Source: Pseudomonas sp. GM21
GTDB taxonomy: Bacteria; Pseudomonadota; Gammaproteobacteria; Pseudomonadales; Pseudomonadaceae
Direction: 5' to 3'
Assembly (NCBI RefSeq): GCF_000282215.1
Contig: NZ_AKJS01000034.1
Location: forward strand, 29,673 to 93,672
DNA: 64,000 nucleotides
Shown: positions 29,871 to 44,286 of the stretch, piece after piece
Layout of the letters: every line of letters begins with the position of its first letter
Position numbering within the stretch: position 1 is the stretch's first letter
Translations under genes and position numbers: made by a program
The notes under the pieces: generated by a model
The model's database searches: none
The model's input: only the letters and a program-made list of their open reading frames with translations
What the model was told of the DNA's origin: nothing

Positions 29871-30890
29871 ATGCTGGTGATGCGCCCCGCGCAAATGGCT
29901 GATCTGGGCGAGGTACAGCGTCTGGCTGCGGATAGCCCGATTGGTGTCACTTCCTTGCCGGATGACGTTGAACGCCTGAGCGACAAAATCGCCGCAAGCG
30001 AGGCCTCGTTCTCTGCCGAAGTCAGCTTTAACGGCGAAGAGAGCTATTTCTTCGTCCTAGAAGACACTGCCACCGGCAAGCTGGCCGGTTGTTCGGCCAT
30101 CGTTGCCTCGGCAGGCTATTCCGAGCCGTTCTACAGCTTCCGTAATGAAACCTTCGTGCACGCCTCCCGCGAGCTGAAGATTCATAACAAGATTCACGTG
30201 CTCTCCCAGTGCCACGACCTGACCGGCAACAGCTTGCTGACCAGTTTCTACGTACAGCGCGAGCTGGTGGGGTCGCCTTGGGCCGAGCTCAACTCTCGTG
30301 GTCGCTTGCTGTTCGTGGCGAGCCATCCGGAACGCTTTGCCGATTCCGTGGTGACCGAAATCGTTGGCTACAGCGATGAAAACGGTGACTCGCCATTCTG
30401 GGATGCCATCGGCCGCAACTTTTTCGACCTCAACTACGCTGAAGCCGAACGTTTGTGCGGTCTGAAAAGCCGCACGTTCCTGGCCGAACTGATGCCGCAT
30501 TACCCGATCTATGTGCCGCTGCTGCCGGACTCCGCTCAAGAGGCGATGGGCCAGGTGCATCCACGGGCGCAGATCACCTTCGACATCCTGATGCGCGAAG
30601 GTTTTGAAACCGATCACTACATCGACATTTTCGACGGCGGCCCGACCTTGCACGCACGTGTGACGGGAATCCGTTCGATCGCCCAGAGCCGCGTCGTGCC
30701 GGTGAAAATCGGTGAGCCGGTCAAAGGTGCCGGTCGTCAGTACCTGGTGGCCAATGCCCAGTTGCAGGATTACCGCGCCGTGTTGCTTGAGCTCGATTAC
30801 GCGCCAGGCAAACCCGTGACCCTGGATCTGGAAGCGGCCGAAGCCTTGGGCGTCGGTGAGGGTGCCAGCGTGCGCCTGGTGGCGGTTTAA
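29871..30890 (+). CDS. aruF: Arginine N-succinyltransferase, alpha subunit
   Basis: The 339-residue AstA-type acyltransferase (GNAT-like fold) has the typical beginning MLVMRPAQMADLGEVQRLAADSPIGVTSLPDD. The conserved stretches SPFWDAIGRNFFDL and AELMPHYPIYVPLLPDSAQEAMGQVHP follow. With AruG it transfers succinyl from succinyl-CoA to arginine (and ornithine), the first step of the AST pathway. AAGGAG precedes the ATG. It is a clear paralogue of the next gene. Confidence 0.94.
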   Translation: MLVMRPAQMADLGEVQRLAADSPIGVTSLPDDVERLSDKIAASEASFSAEVSFNGEESYFFVLEDTATGKLAGCSAIVASAGYSEPFYSFRNETFVHASRELKIHNKIHVLSQCHDLTGNSLLTSFYVQRELVGSPWAELNSRGRLLFVASHPERFADSVVTEIVGYSDENGDSPFWDAIGRNFFDLNYAEAERLCGLKSRTFLAELMPHYPIYVPLLPDSAQEAMGQVHPRAQITFDILMREGFETDHYIDIFDGGPTLHARVTGIRSIAQSRVVPVKIGEPVKGAGRQYLVANAQLQDYRAVLLELDYAPGKPVTLDLEAAEALGVGEGASVRLVAV

Positions 30891-30974
30891 CGCCGGCTTG
30901 GATTTCCAGAAAGAAATGCCTGGAAAGCAGCGAAATTTCACGGGTGGCGCAAGCGACCCGTTTGAGGAGATAGC

Positions 30975-33466
<2,492 letters not shown>

Positions 33467-33470
33467 GGCT

Positions 33471-33607
33471 TATGTAGCAGCTGCCGAAGGCGGCGTTCGG
33501 CTGCGAAGCAGTCGCGATAGCGGTATCCATGATTCTGATCTGGAAACAGGGTGTACCGATTAACGACTGCTACGCAGCCGAACGCAGCCTTCGGCAGCTG
33601 CTACATA
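33471..33607. repeat. Paired REP element, family A
   Basis: 44-bp arms (33471-33514, 33564-33607) beginning TATGTAGCAGCTGCCGAAGG are near-perfect inverse copies. Same family as 14981-15122. It lies inside the aru operon between aruD and aruB. Confidence 0.87.
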
Positions 33608-33667
33608 GATCGCATTGCAGTCATTTTACTGATGCCTATAACAACAGATTTTCGTGGAGCCTCGCTG

Positions 33668-35014
33668 ATGAAATCCTATGAAGTCAATTTTGACGGTCTA
33701 GTGGGGCCGACCCATAACTACGGCGGTTTGTCCTACGGCAACGTCGCATCCCAGAGCAACAGCCAGCAGTCCTCGAACCCGAAGGAAGCTGCGCTGCAAG
33801 GTCTGGCGAAAATGAAAGCGCTGATGGAAATGGGCTTTCAACAAGGCGTTCTGGCACCACAAGAACGCCCGGACGTGGCTGCACTGCGCCGTTTGGGTTT
33901 CAGCGGTACCGATGCTCAAGTGATCGAGCGCGCCGCCAAAGAAGCGATGCCGTTGCTGGTCGCCAGTTGCTCGGCGTCGAGCATGTGGGTGGCCAACGCC
34001 GCCACGGTCAGCCCGAGTGCCGACACCGCGGATGGCCGCGTGCATTTCACCGCTGCCAACCTCAATTGCAAATACCACCGCAGCATTGAACACCCGACCA
34101 CCAGCCGCGTGCTGGGCGCCATGTTCGCCGATCAGCAACACTTTGCTCACCACGCTGCCTTGCCGGCCGTGGCGCAGTTCGGTGACGAAGGCGCCGCCAA
34201 CCACACCCGTTTCTGCCGTGAATACGGTGAAGCGGGCGTCGAGTTCTTCGTATTCGGTCGCAGTGCCTTTGATACTCGCTACCCGGCACCACAGAAATAC
34301 CCGGCGCGCCAGACACTGGAAGCGTCCCAGGCCGTTGTCCGCTTGCACGGCCTGAGCGAAGACGGCGTGGTCTACGCGCAGCAGAACCCATCGGTGATCG
34401 ATCAGGGCGTATTCCACAACGATGTGATCGCCGTGGGTAACGGTGAGGTGTTGTTCTATCACGAGGACGCCTTCCTCGACACCGAACAGATGCTCGCCGA
34501 ACTGCAAAGCAAACTCGCCAAAGTCGGCGGGAAGTTTCAGTCAGTCTGCGTACCGCGTTCCGCAGTCACCGTCGAAGACGCCGTTCGTTCCTACTTGTTC
34601 AATAGCCAACTGCTGTCGCGTCCTGACGGCTCGATGCTGTTGATCGTGCCGGAAGAGTGCCGTGGCAACGAGCGTGTCTGGCAATACCTGCAAGGTTTGA
34701 CCAGCTCCGGCGGCCTGATCCGCGAAGTGAAGGTTTTCGATCTGAAGCAAAGCATGCAGAACGGCGGTGGCCCGGCTTGCCTGCGACTGCGCGTCGCACT
34801 GAATGAAACCGAACTGGCGGCGGTCAACCCAGGGGTTATCATGACGGCCCCGTTGTACGGCACGTTGACCGAATGGGTCGACAAGCACTACCGCGACCGC
34901 ATGACCGAAAACGATCTTGCGGACCCGCAATTGCTGCTTGAGTGCCGGACGGCACTGGATGAACTGACGCAAATCCTTAAACTGGGCGCGGTTTATCCAT
35001 TCCAGATCAATTGA
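33668..35014 (+). CDS. aruB: N-succinylarginine dihydrolase
   Basis: The 448-residue enzyme of the amidinotransferase/dihydrolase (pentein) fold converts succinylarginine to succinylornithine, CO2 and 2 NH3. Landmarks are [44 protein letters not shown], the catalytic-histidine region [19 protein letters not shown] and the cysteine in [12 protein letters not shown]. The ATG at 33668 gives the usual start; an open extension to 33551 runs into the REP element and is not real. Confidence 0.94.
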   Translation: MKSYEVNFDGLVGPTHNYGGLSYGNVASQSNSQQSSNPKEAALQGLAKMKALMEMGFQQGVLAPQERPDVAALRRLGFSGTDAQVIERAAKEAMPLLVASCSASSMWVANAATVSPSADTADGRVHFTAANLNCKYHRSIEHPTTSRVLGAMFADQQHFAHHAALPAVAQFGDEGAANHTRFCREYGEAGVEFFVFGRSAFDTRYPAPQKYPARQTLEASQAVVRLHGLSEDGVVYAQQNPSVIDQGVFHNDVIAVGNGEVLFYHEDAFLDTEQMLAELQSKLAKVGGKFQSVCVPRSAVTVEDAVRSYLFNSQLLSRPDGSMLLIVPEECRGNERVWQYLQGLTSSGGLIREVKVFDLKQSMQNGGGPACLRLRVALNETELAAVNPGVIMTAPLYGTLTEWVDKHYRDRMTENDLADPQLLLECRTALDELTQILKLGAVYPFQIN

Positions 35015-35039
35015 AAGTCTCAAACGAGAGCGTAAAACC

Positions 35040-35327
35040 ATGAGCGATACCCTGCAGCTGATCCTTGAAGACACCGACGGCACGCAACTGGAAACTTCCT
35101 GCACCCGCGTCGCGGTCATGTGGCAAGGCAAAGAGCTGTGGATCCAGCACGATGGCCGTGGCCAACTGCTGATCGGTGTGGACGTTGAAGAAGGCGACGC
35201 GGAATACGCAAACCTGCTGCTGCGTCCATTGGCGACTAATCTGGTAAGTCTGCAACTGGAAATGGAACCGGCTGAAATCGGTGACGAAGACCACGTGCAT
35301 GGCCCGGATTGCGCACACGACCACTAA
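35040..35327 (+). CDS. Small conserved protein of the aru operon
   Basis: The 95-residue acidic protein has alternating strands and a histidine-rich tail (DEDHVHGPDCAHDH) that could bind metal. The equivalent gene sits between aruB and aruE in P. aeruginosa (PA0900) and is sometimes labelled 'topoisomerase II' without support. It is 25 bp after aruB and 12 bp before aruE, so it is cotranscribed. The tail might carry zinc for the downstream zinc enzyme AruE, but that is speculation. Confidence 0.8.
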   Translation: MSDTLQLILEDTDGTQLETSCTRVAVMWQGKELWIQHDGRGQLLIGVDVEEGDAEYANLLLRPLATNLVSLQLEMEPAEIGDEDHVHGPDCAHDH

Positions 35328-35339
35328 GGAAACCGCTCT

Positions 35340-36350
35340 ATGCTCGCCCTCGGCAAACTGCTTGAACTGACCCTCGCCGGCCGCGAACCGGCGGAGAAGA
35401 CTCAACTGACTGTCGAAGGCGTGCGGATGCGCTGGTTGAGCGAAGGTGCGCTGGAAGTCCGGCCACCTGAGGCTCGCGATAATGGCCTGGACCTGCTGTT
35501 GTCGGCCGGTATCCATGGCAACGAAACAGCGCCGATCGAGCTGCTTGATCGCCTGTTGCATGACATCGCTCGTGGCGACTTGAAGCCACGTGCACGAATT
35601 CTGTTTCTGTTCGGTAACCCTGACGCGATCCGTAAAGGCGAGCGCTACATCGAACAGGACGTCAATCGGCTGTTCAATGGCCGTCACGAACAGAGCAGCG
35701 GCTCAGAAGCCTTGCGCGCTTGTGAACTGGAGCGGCTGGCGGCGGTTTTCTTCAGCCTGCCGGATCGCCAGCGTCTGCACTATGACCTGCATACCGCGAT
35801 TCGCGGCTCGAAAATCGAGCAGTTCGCCTTGTACCCCTGGAAGGAAGATCGCCAGCATTCGCGTAAGGAGCTGGCGCGCCTGCGTGCTGCCGGCATGGAG
35901 GCGGTGCTGTTGCAGAACAAACCATCCATCGTCTTCAGTTCCTACACCTACGACAAGCTGGGCGCCGAGGCCTTCACCCTCGAACTGGGCAAGGCGCGGC
36001 CGTTCGGGCAAAACGTCGGGGTCAATGTTTCCCTGCTGGAAACCCGCCTGAAACAGATCATCGAAGGTACCGAACCGGAACTGACCGAATCGGCGCTGGA
36101 CGGTTTGCAGCTGTACAGCGTGGCACGGGAAATCATCAAGCACAGCGACAGCTTCCGCTTGAACCTTCCGGCGGACATCGAGAACTTTTCTGAACTGGAC
36201 GTGGGTTACCTGCTGGCGGAAGACATCGCCAATACCCGCTGGATTATCGAAGAAGAGGGCGCCCGGATCATCTTCCCGAACCCCAAGGTGAAGAACGGCT
36301 TGCGTGCCGGCATCCTGATCGTGCCGACCACCGACGAAAACCTGGCCTGA
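35340..36350 (+). CDS. aruE: Succinylglutamate desuccinylase
   Basis: The 336-residue zinc carboxypeptidase-like (M14 family) enzyme has metal ligands in [12 protein letters not shown] and [11 protein letters not shown] and a catalytic glutamate in [14 protein letters not shown]. It releases succinate and glutamate in the last step of the AST pathway. It is related to the AotO protein of the transport cluster. Last gene of the aru operon, followed by a REP-like element. Confidence 0.93.
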   Translation: MLALGKLLELTLAGREPAEKTQLTVEGVRMRWLSEGALEVRPPEARDNGLDLLLSAGIHGNETAPIELLDRLLHDIARGDLKPRARILFLFGNPDAIRKGERYIEQDVNRLFNGRHEQSSGSEALRACELERLAAVFFSLPDRQRLHYDLHTAIRGSKIEQFALYPWKEDRQHSRKELARLRAAGMEAVLLQNKPSIVFSSYTYDKLGAEAFTLELGKARPFGQNVGVNVSLLETRLKQIIEGTEPELTESALDGLQLYSVAREIIKHSDSFRLNLPADIENFSELDVGYLLAEDIANTRWIIEEEGARIIFPNPKVKNGLRAGILIVPTTDENLA

Positions 36351-36360
36351 CTCCAATAAC

Positions 36361-36473
36361 TGATCATTCCCACGCTCTGCGTGGGAATGCAGCCCGGGAC
36401 GCTCTGCGTCCCATGCCGTAGCGGACGCGGAGCGTCCATTGAGGTATTCTCACGCAGAGCGTGGGAACGATCA
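36361..36473. repeat. Paired REP-like element, family B
   Basis: Outer arms TGATCATTCCCACGCTCTGC.. and ..GTGGGAACGATCA enclose inner GACGCTCTGCGTCC / GGACGCGGAGCGTCC copies. Same family as 17300-17410. It lies between the convergent aruE and lumazine synthase genes. Confidence 0.85.
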
Positions 36474-36478
36474 TCAGA

Positions 36479-36988
36479 CTAAACAGCTACCGCACGCGGC
36501 TCACTACGACGCAAAGCCCGCATCTTGTGCAGCGTATCCGCGCACGTCTTCGCCGCTTCCTGACCTTTATGCACAAAATGCTCGAAGAAGAATTTCTGAT
36601 GTTCTTCACCGGCATGGAAGTGGTGCGGGGTCAAAACCACCGAGAACACTGGCACTTCGGTTTCAAGCTGGACCTGCATCAGGCCGCTGATTACCGACTG
36701 TGCAACGAATTCGTGGCGATAAATCCCGCCGTCGACCACCAATCCTGCCGCGACGATGCCAGCATAACGCCCGGATTTGGCCAGCAACTTGGCGTGCAGC
36801 GGGATTTCAAACGCGCCGCCGACTTCGAAGAAATCGATTTCCGATTCCTGATAACCCTGAGCAATCATTTCGGCCACGAAGCCTTTGCGGCTTTGATCGA
36901 CGATTTCCTTGTGCCAGCAGGCCTGGATGAACGCAACGCGCTCGCCCTGATGGTTTTTGCTTTTGCTATCGATTGCGGTGGGTTGCAT
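36479..36988 (-). CDS. 6,7-dimethyl-8-ribityllumazine synthase paralogue (RibH2-like)
   Basis: The 169-residue lumazine synthase has VAFIQACWHKEIVDQSRKGFVAEM, then FFEVGGAFEIPLHAKLLAKSGRYAGIVAAGLVVDGGIYRHEFVAQSVISGLM, and the catalytic-histidine region. It resembles the type II (decameric) group more than the housekeeping RibH usually encoded with nusB. It condenses ribityl-aminouracil with dihydroxybutanone phosphate, the penultimate step to riboflavin. The start at 36988 gives the normal length. The leader contains an FMN riboswitch, so it should be expressed when flavin is scarce. Confidence 0.85.
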   Translation of the reverse strand: MQPTAIDSKSKNHQGERVAFIQACWHKEIVDQSRKGFVAEMIAQGYQESEIDFFEVGGAFEIPLHAKLLAKSGRYAGIVAAGLVVDGGIYRHEFVAQSVISGLMQVQLETEVPVFSVVLTPHHFHAGEEHQKFFFEHFVHKGQEAAKTCADTLHKMRALRRSEPRAVAV

Positions 36989-37098
36989 GTTCTGACTCCT
37001 GTTTATGTATAAAACAGGGCATATGAATCGAATGGGGATTTCAGGGTGCGCATGCTGGTACGAATGCCTGCGGACTGCCCTTTGGCGTGAATCCCGTT

Positions 37099-37260
37099 CT
37101 CTCTTCATCCGGACTATGACCGTCGGCCCCGGGATCACACCGGGTCGGCTGACCTTGTCGTCATGCACAGCCATTTGCCGTGCCTGTCGCCAAGCGCTCG
37201 CGGGCTATGCGCGTTGCGCGCAATTACCGCCGGTGGGGAGTTGCACCCCGCCCTGAGAAC
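37099..37260 (-). ncRNA. FMN riboswitch (RFN element)
   Basis: On the minus strand the conserved RFN parts appear in order: AGGGCGGGGTGCAACTCCCC, ACCGGCGGTAA, AGCCCGCGAGC, GTCAGCCGACCCGGTG and the 3' strand GACCGTCATAGTCCGGATGA followed by AGAGAG. It precedes the lumazine synthase gene by about 110 bp. FMN binding is expected to lower its expression. The rest of the 471-bp gap to ltaE (37261-37459) holds the promoters of the two divergent genes. Confidence 0.92.
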
Positions 37261-37459
37261 GTTTTGCCGTCAGAATGTCTGGCAGCGCAGCGTTTTTAAC
37301 ACATATTTCCTGCCTGAACATGACGGCTATCTGATAATTGCTATCCACTTTTTCGCTGGCTTGAGCGGCCTTTTCCCACTCAAGGGTTGATTATTCGGTG
37401 TCATGCCCGCAGTAATTCCTGCCTGGAAGGGATTTCCCCTGCTTACCGAGGCCAGATTC

Positions 37460-38464
37460 ATGAGCGTTATCGATCTTCGCAGCGACACCGTCACCCAACC
37501 CTCCGCCGGGATGCTCGACGCGATGGCCAAAGCGGCCACCGGTGACGACGTTTATGGTGAGGATCCGACGGTCAACGGTCTGGAGACCGAACTGGCAAAA
37601 CGCCTTGGTTTCGCCGCTGCGCTGTTCGTGCCGACGGGTACCATGAGTAACTTGCTGGGGTTGATGGCGCATTGCGAACGCGGTGATGAATATATTGTTG
37701 GCCAGCAGGCTCACACCTATAAGTACGAAGGTGGTGGGGCGGCGGTGCTCGGTTCGGTCCAGCCGCAACCATTGGAAGTACAAGTCGACGGCTCGCTGGA
37801 CCTGGCCCATGTTGCCGCAGCGATTAAACCGGACGATTTCCACTTCGCCCGCACCCGTTTGCTGGCGCTGGAAAACACCATGCAGGGCAAAGTGCTGCCA
37901 CTTGAATATCTGGCGCGGGCCCGAAGCTTTACCCATGAACATGGGCTGCAGCTGCATCTGGACGGTGCGCGGCTATATAACGCAGCCGTCAAACTGGGTG
38001 TTGATGCGAGGGAAATCACCCAGCACTTCGATTCCGTGTCGGTATGCCTGTCCAAAGGCCTGGGTGCGCCAGTCGGTTCGGTGTTGTGCGGCTCTGCCGA
38101 GTTGATCGGCAAGGCGCGCCGTCTGCGCAAAATGGTCGGGGGCGGCATGCGTCAGGCCGGGCTTCTGGCCGCGGCGGGTTTGTATGCCCTGGATAACAAT
38201 GTCCAGCGTCTGGCCGATGACCATGACAATGCGCAATGCCTCGCCGAAGGTTTGCGTGCGGCGGGTTACGACGTCGAACCGGTGCAGACCAACATGGTTT
38301 ACGTGCAGATGGGCGACAGGGCTGAAGCAATCAAGACGTTCGCCGCCGAGCGCGGAATCAAGTTGAGTGCGGCGGGGCGTCTGCGTATGGTCACGCACAT
38401 GGATGTCAGTCGTGAGCAAATCGAGCAGGTCGTCGCGGCATTCGTCGACTTTTTGCGCAAGTGA
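37460..38464 (+). CDS. ltaE: Low-specificity L-threonine aldolase
   Basis: The 334-residue fold-type I PLP enzyme cleaves L-threonine and allo-threonine to glycine and acetaldehyde. The start [22 protein letters not shown] and [15 protein letters not shown] are characteristic. The PLP lysine is in [18 protein letters not shown], and [11 protein letters not shown] carries the cofactor aspartate. GAGG precedes the ATG at 37460. It stands alone between the FMN riboswitch region and alaS. Confidence 0.92.
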   Translation: MSVIDLRSDTVTQPSAGMLDAMAKAATGDDVYGEDPTVNGLETELAKRLGFAAALFVPTGTMSNLLGLMAHCERGDEYIVGQQAHTYKYEGGGAAVLGSVQPQPLEVQVDGSLDLAHVAAAIKPDDFHFARTRLLALENTMQGKVLPLEYLARARSFTHEHGLQLHLDGARLYNAAVKLGVDAREITQHFDSVSVCLSKGLGAPVGSVLCGSAELIGKARRLRKMVGGGMRQAGLLAAAGLYALDNNVQRLADDHDNAQCLAEGLRAAGYDVEPVQTNMVYVQMGDRAEAIKTFAAERGIKLSAAGRLRMVTHMDVSREQIEQVVAAFVDFLRK

Positions 38465-38610
38465 TAGCGTTAGCGCTCCAATTGACTGTTTCTATCGTAT
38501 AAACACGCTGTACCCCGCGCGCAGGGCCGATATAATGCGGCCCTTTGCCGTCGCTTCGTCTGTTGACGTTTCGAACAGGCCTTTGGCCGCAGCCTCCGTG
38601 GAAGATCCTA

Positions 38611-41235
<2,625 letters not shown>

Positions 41236-41326
41236 GGCAGTGTTTCCGGCCCGCGGTCTAGTCGCGGGCCAGAACGCTGTTTGAGTGATAATTTGGGCGC
41301 CCTTCATGGGCAGAGGCGGCTTTGAA

Positions 41327-42568
41327 ATGGCTTTGATCGTACAGAAATTTGGAGGCACCTCGGTCGGCACCGTCGAGAGAATCGAGCAGGTTGCCGACAA
41401 GGTTAAGAAATTCCGCGATGCCGGCGATGACCTGGTGGTTGTGCTGTCTGCAATGAGCGGCGAAACCAACCGTCTGATCGATCTGGCCAAGCAAATCAGT
41501 GGCGGCGACCAGCCAGTTCCTCGCGAGCTGGATGTGATCGTCTCCACCGGTGAGCAGGTGACGATTGCACTGTTGGCCATGGCGCTGATCAAGCGCGGCG
41601 TGCCAGCGGTGTCCTACACCGGTAATCAGGTGCGGATCCTGACCGACAGCGCGCACAATAAAGCGCGTATCTTGCAGATTGACGACCAGAAGATTCGTGG
41701 TGATCTGAAGGCCGGTCGTGTGGTGGTTGTCGCCGGTTTCCAGGGCGTCGACGAGCACGGCAACATTACCACCCTCGGTCGTGGCGGTTCCGACACCACC
41801 GGCGTGGCACTGGCAGCAGCCTTGAAGGCTGATGAGTGTCAGATCTACACCGACGTAGATGGTGTCTACACCACCGACCCGCGTGTGGTATCCGTGGCCC
41901 AGCGCCTGGACAAGATTACCTTCGAAGAGATGCTGGAAATGGCCAGCCTCGGTTCCAAGGTGTTGCAGATCCGTGCGGTCGAGTTCGCCGGCAAGTACAA
42001 CGTTCCGCTGCGCGTACTGCACAGCTTCAAGGAGGGTCCGGGCACCCTCATTACTATTGATGAAGAGGAAACCATGGAACAGCCGATCATTTCCGGTATC
42101 GCTTTCAACCGCGATGAAGCCAAGCTGACCATCCGTGGCGTGCCAGACATCCCGGGCGTTGCCTTCAAGATTCTCGGCCCGATCAGTGCCGCGAACATCG
42201 AAGTCGACATGATCGTGCAGAACGTTGCGCACGATAACACCACCGACTTCACCTTCACCGTGCACCGCAACGACTACCAGGCGGCGCAAACCGTGCTGGA
42301 AAAAACCGCTGGCGAGCTGGGTGCCCGTGAAGTCATCGGCGACACCAAGATCGCCAAGGTCTCGATCGTCGGCGTTGGCATGCGCTCCCACGCAGGCGTT
42401 GCCAGCCGCATGTTCGAAGCACTGGCCAAGGAAACCATCAACATCCAGATGATCTCGACGTCGGAAATCAAAGTCTCCGTCGTGATCGAAGAGAAGTACC
42501 TGGAACTGGCCGTGCGCGCTCTGCACACGGCTTTCGAACTGGACGCACCAGCCCGACAGGGCGAGTGA
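41327..42568 (+). CDS. lysC: Aspartate kinase
   Basis: The 413-residue kinase has the catalytic domain signature VQKFGGTSVGT at the start, GRGGSDTTGVALAAAL in the middle and two C-terminal ACT domains (about 265-405) for lysine/threonine feedback. It phosphorylates aspartate for lysine, methionine and threonine synthesis. AGAGG precedes the ATG at 41327. A clear terminator follows. Confidence 0.95.
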   Translation: MALIVQKFGGTSVGTVERIEQVADKVKKFRDAGDDLVVVLSAMSGETNRLIDLAKQISGGDQPVPRELDVIVSTGEQVTIALLAMALIKRGVPAVSYTGNQVRILTDSAHNKARILQIDDQKIRGDLKAGRVVVVAGFQGVDEHGNITTLGRGGSDTTGVALAAALKADECQIYTDVDGVYTTDPRVVSVAQRLDKITFEEMLEMASLGSKVLQIRAVEFAGKYNVPLRVLHSFKEGPGTLITIDEEETMEQPIISGIAFNRDEAKLTIRGVPDIPGVAFKILGPISAANIEVDMIVQNVAHDNTTDFTFTVHRNDYQAAQTVLEKTAGELGAREVIGDTKIAKVSIVGVGMRSHAGVASRMFEALAKETINIQMISTSEIKVSVVIEEKYLELAVRALHTAFELDAPARQGE

Positions 42569-42582
42569 TGCGTTTGCCGAAG

Positions 42583-42613
42583 GGCGCGGTCTGACCGCGC
42601 CTTTTGTTTTTTT
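42583..42613 (+). terminator. Intrinsic terminator of lysC
   Basis: GGCGCGGT (42583-42590) pairs with ACCGCGCC (42594-42601) around CTG, followed by a T-rich tract. Confidence 0.88.
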
Positions 42614-42754
42614 GAATAGCGCGACCCAAGACTGTTCTTTTGCTCGCGCTGGTCAATACTCAGGCATATAGGGCTGCGATCTTTCTGGTTGTGGGTCGAG
42701 TGCCTTTTTTTTGCAGACTGTTGTCCCTGAAATGAAATGCGTTAGGAGAAAGGT

Positions 42755-42943
42755 ATGCTGATTCTGACCCGGCGGTGCGCAGAAAGCCTGATTATTGGTG
42801 ATGGCGAAATCACCGTTACCGTGCTCGGCGTCAAAGGAAATCAAGTGCGTATCGGTGTGAACGCCCCGAAAGAGGTAGCAGTGCACCGTGAGGAAATTTA
42901 CCTGCGTATAAAGAAAGAGAAGGACGAAGAACCAAGCCATTAA
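42755..42943 (+). CDS. rsmA: Post-transcriptional regulator RsmA/CsrA
   Basis: The 62-residue CsrA-family RNA-binding protein is a beta-strand dimer that binds GGA motifs in leaders. [16 protein letters not shown] begins strand one, and [29 protein letters not shown] is the conserved core with the binding arginine in VHREE. The segment [12 protein letters not shown] differs from the common RVGETLMVGDDV of RsmA, though the RNA-contact residues remain. The position between lysC and tRNA-Ser/Arg is the classic rsmA locus. AGGAGAAAGGT precedes the ATG. Confidence 0.95.
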   Translation: MLILTRRCAESLIIGDGEITVTVLGVKGNQVRIGVNAPKEVAVHREEIYLRIKKEKDEEPSH

Positions 42944-43005
42944 TTTTTATCGTTTTTTATGTTTGCAAACGGGGAAAAGGTTGGTTAAGATACGCCCCGT
43001 GTTGC

Positions 43006-43096
43006 GGAGAGCTGGCCGAGTGGCCGAAGGCGCTCCCCTGCTAAGGGAGTACACCTCAAAAGGGTGTCGGGGGTTCGAATCCCCCGTTCTCCGCCA
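43006..43096 (+). tRNA. tRNA-Ser (GCT)
   Basis: This is a 91-base type II tRNA with acceptor GGAGAGC/GTTCTCC, a long variable arm (ACACCTCAAAAGGGTGT), T-loop GTTCGAATC and an encoded CCA. Anticodon GCT is at 43040-43042. Confidence 0.97.
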
Positions 43097-43161
43097 TTAT
43101 TTGCGTAGTACGTTGTAATCTGGCTTCTTCGGTAAGTTGTTGAAATTACTAGAAAAAGTGT

Positions 43162-43189
43162 TTGACATAGAGATTAGACGGCCTATAAT
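43162..43189 (+). promoter_or_regulatory. Consensus sigma70 promoter for tRNA-Arg
   Basis: Perfect TTGACA (43162-43167) and TATAAT (43184-43189) are separated by 16 bp and lie 14 bp before the first tRNA-Arg gene. A GC-rich discriminator (GCGCGG) follows, as is usual for stable RNA promoters. Confidence 0.88.
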
Positions 43190-43203
43190 GCGCGGCAACA
43201 AAT

Positions 43204-43280
43204 GCACTCGTAGCTCAGCTGGATAGAGTACTCGGCTACGAACCGAGCGGTCACAGGTTCGAATCCTGTCGAGTGCACCA
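43204..43280 (+). tRNA. tRNA-Arg (ACG), copy 1
   Basis: 77 bases; acceptor GCACTCG/CGAGTGC, anticodon ACG at 43238-43240, T-arm ACAGGTTCGAATCCTGT and encoded CCA. Identical to the copy at 43353-43429. Confidence 0.97.
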
Positions 43281-43352
43281 TTTAAGAGTTGTTTGCAGTA
43301 ATGCGAGCGACTTTGCTTCAGCCAGTTGTGGTCTGGTTTAAAAACACAAAAT

Positions 43353-43429
43353 GCACTCGTAGCTCAGCTGGATAGAGTACTCGGCTACGAACCGAGCGGT
43401 CACAGGTTCGAATCCTGTCGAGTGCACCA
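43353..43429 (+). tRNA. tRNA-Arg (ACG), copy 2
   Basis: It is identical in all 77 bases to the copy 72 bp upstream. No separate promoter is visible, so both are probably read from the 43162 promoter and end at the terminator at 43436-43464. Confidence 0.97.
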
Positions 43430-43435
43430 AACAAC

Positions 43436-43464
43436 AAAAAGCCCGCGTTTAACGCGGGCTTTTT
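43436..43464. terminator. Bidirectional terminator after tRNA-Arg genes
   Basis: AAAAAGCCCGCG pairs with CGCGGGCTTTTT around TTTAA. It serves the tRNA transcript, and on the other strand it overlaps the stop codon of the convergent secreted-protein gene (43449). Confidence 0.9.
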
Positions 43465-43967
43465 GCCGTCTGGAGTTTGGCTTTTCCTTTAGTGCATCCT
43501 TTCTCATCAAACTCGACGTGCGCGCTACGACCTCGCTTGGTGTCGTAGCGGTAGCTTGTTGATGAATTCCTGATACTGATCTTGTCTGGCTTGCCGAGAG
43601 CGCTCTCGACGTCCTGCTGGCTCATGCCGGCGACGACACGTTGATTGATAATCGCTGTGCGTCGTTCCTTGGCGTTGATCAGGTTTCCGCATTTGTCCTC
43701 GGCCTGACCCACGATGGTCGGCGCTCTCCTTTTGTTTTTCATGCTGGATGTTTCGCCTGTTTCGGCGCTTGGCATGAGTGCCATCGTACTGCCGGGTGTG
43801 AAGGTGTGCACATCCTGCAAAGACAGGCGCTCTTCGGCCGTGCAGCTCAAGGTGGTGAAGGTGATCTGCCCGTTGGGGGCTTCACATCGGTGAACAGTGC
43901 CTGCGTGCAGCTGGGGCGGCAGGCAGAGCAGGGCGGTCAGCAAAAAATAGTACGCGATCGGCGGCAT
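43449..43967 (-). CDS. Secreted protein with DUF4124-like and SmpA/BamE-like segments
   Basis: The 172-residue protein has a signal peptide (MPPIAYYFLLTALLCLPPQLHA). The mature start GTVHRCEAPNGQITFTTLSC resembles DUF4124. The second half, AIINQRVVAGMSQQDVESALGKPDKISIRNSSTSYRYDTKRGRSAHVEFDEKG, resembles the SmpA/OmlA (BamE) fold. GAGGA precedes the ATG. Its last four codons and stop lie within the terminator hairpin at 43436-43464, so the coding end and terminator are shared. Probably a periplasmic envelope protein of unknown role. Confidence 0.78.
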   Translation of the reverse strand: MPPIAYYFLLTALLCLPPQLHAGTVHRCEAPNGQITFTTLSCTAEERLSLQDVHTFTPGSTMALMPSAETGETSSMKNKRRAPTIVGQAEDKCGNLINAKERRTAIINQRVVAGMSQQDVESALGKPDKISIRNSSTSYRYDTKRGRSAHVEFDEKGCTKGKAKLQTAKSPR

Positions 43968-44286
43968 TTGGCGTCCTCCATGACGGTCGATATCAAGGGT
44001 AGCTGCTACATTTTTCGAGGGCGGTGTGTTTTCTTTTCAGAATGAGTCGTCGCAATTGGATAGATAAGGTGGCGCTCAGGTTTGTCTTGCAAGCGCTTGT
44101 TTCAGCCACGATTTTTTAACGTTTAAAACCGTTGGGCGGTGTATCATTGCCCCCGTCAGCCCCGCCGGGGCTTGTGGAATACCTCCATGGACTTACCCAG
44201 TAGTTACTCAGTATCCCGTTTTACCAATCATGAATTGACTGATTGATCCTTCCGGCGTGCCCCGCTGCTGGGAGTGGAGTTCGCCT
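43968..44286. promoter_or_regulatory. Divergent region between the secreted protein and mgtE
   Basis: 319 bp without a gene. It contains a short hairpin AGCCCC-GCC-GGGGCTT (44157-44173) about 115 bp before mgtE that could be part of its leader. I could not match it to a known magnesium riboswitch. Confidence 0.45.

Noticed and set aside
43326..43562. 78-codon frame across the second tRNA-Arg
   Set aside because: Its translation through the tRNA gene ([20 protein letters not shown]) is a well-known spurious tRNA-derived product.
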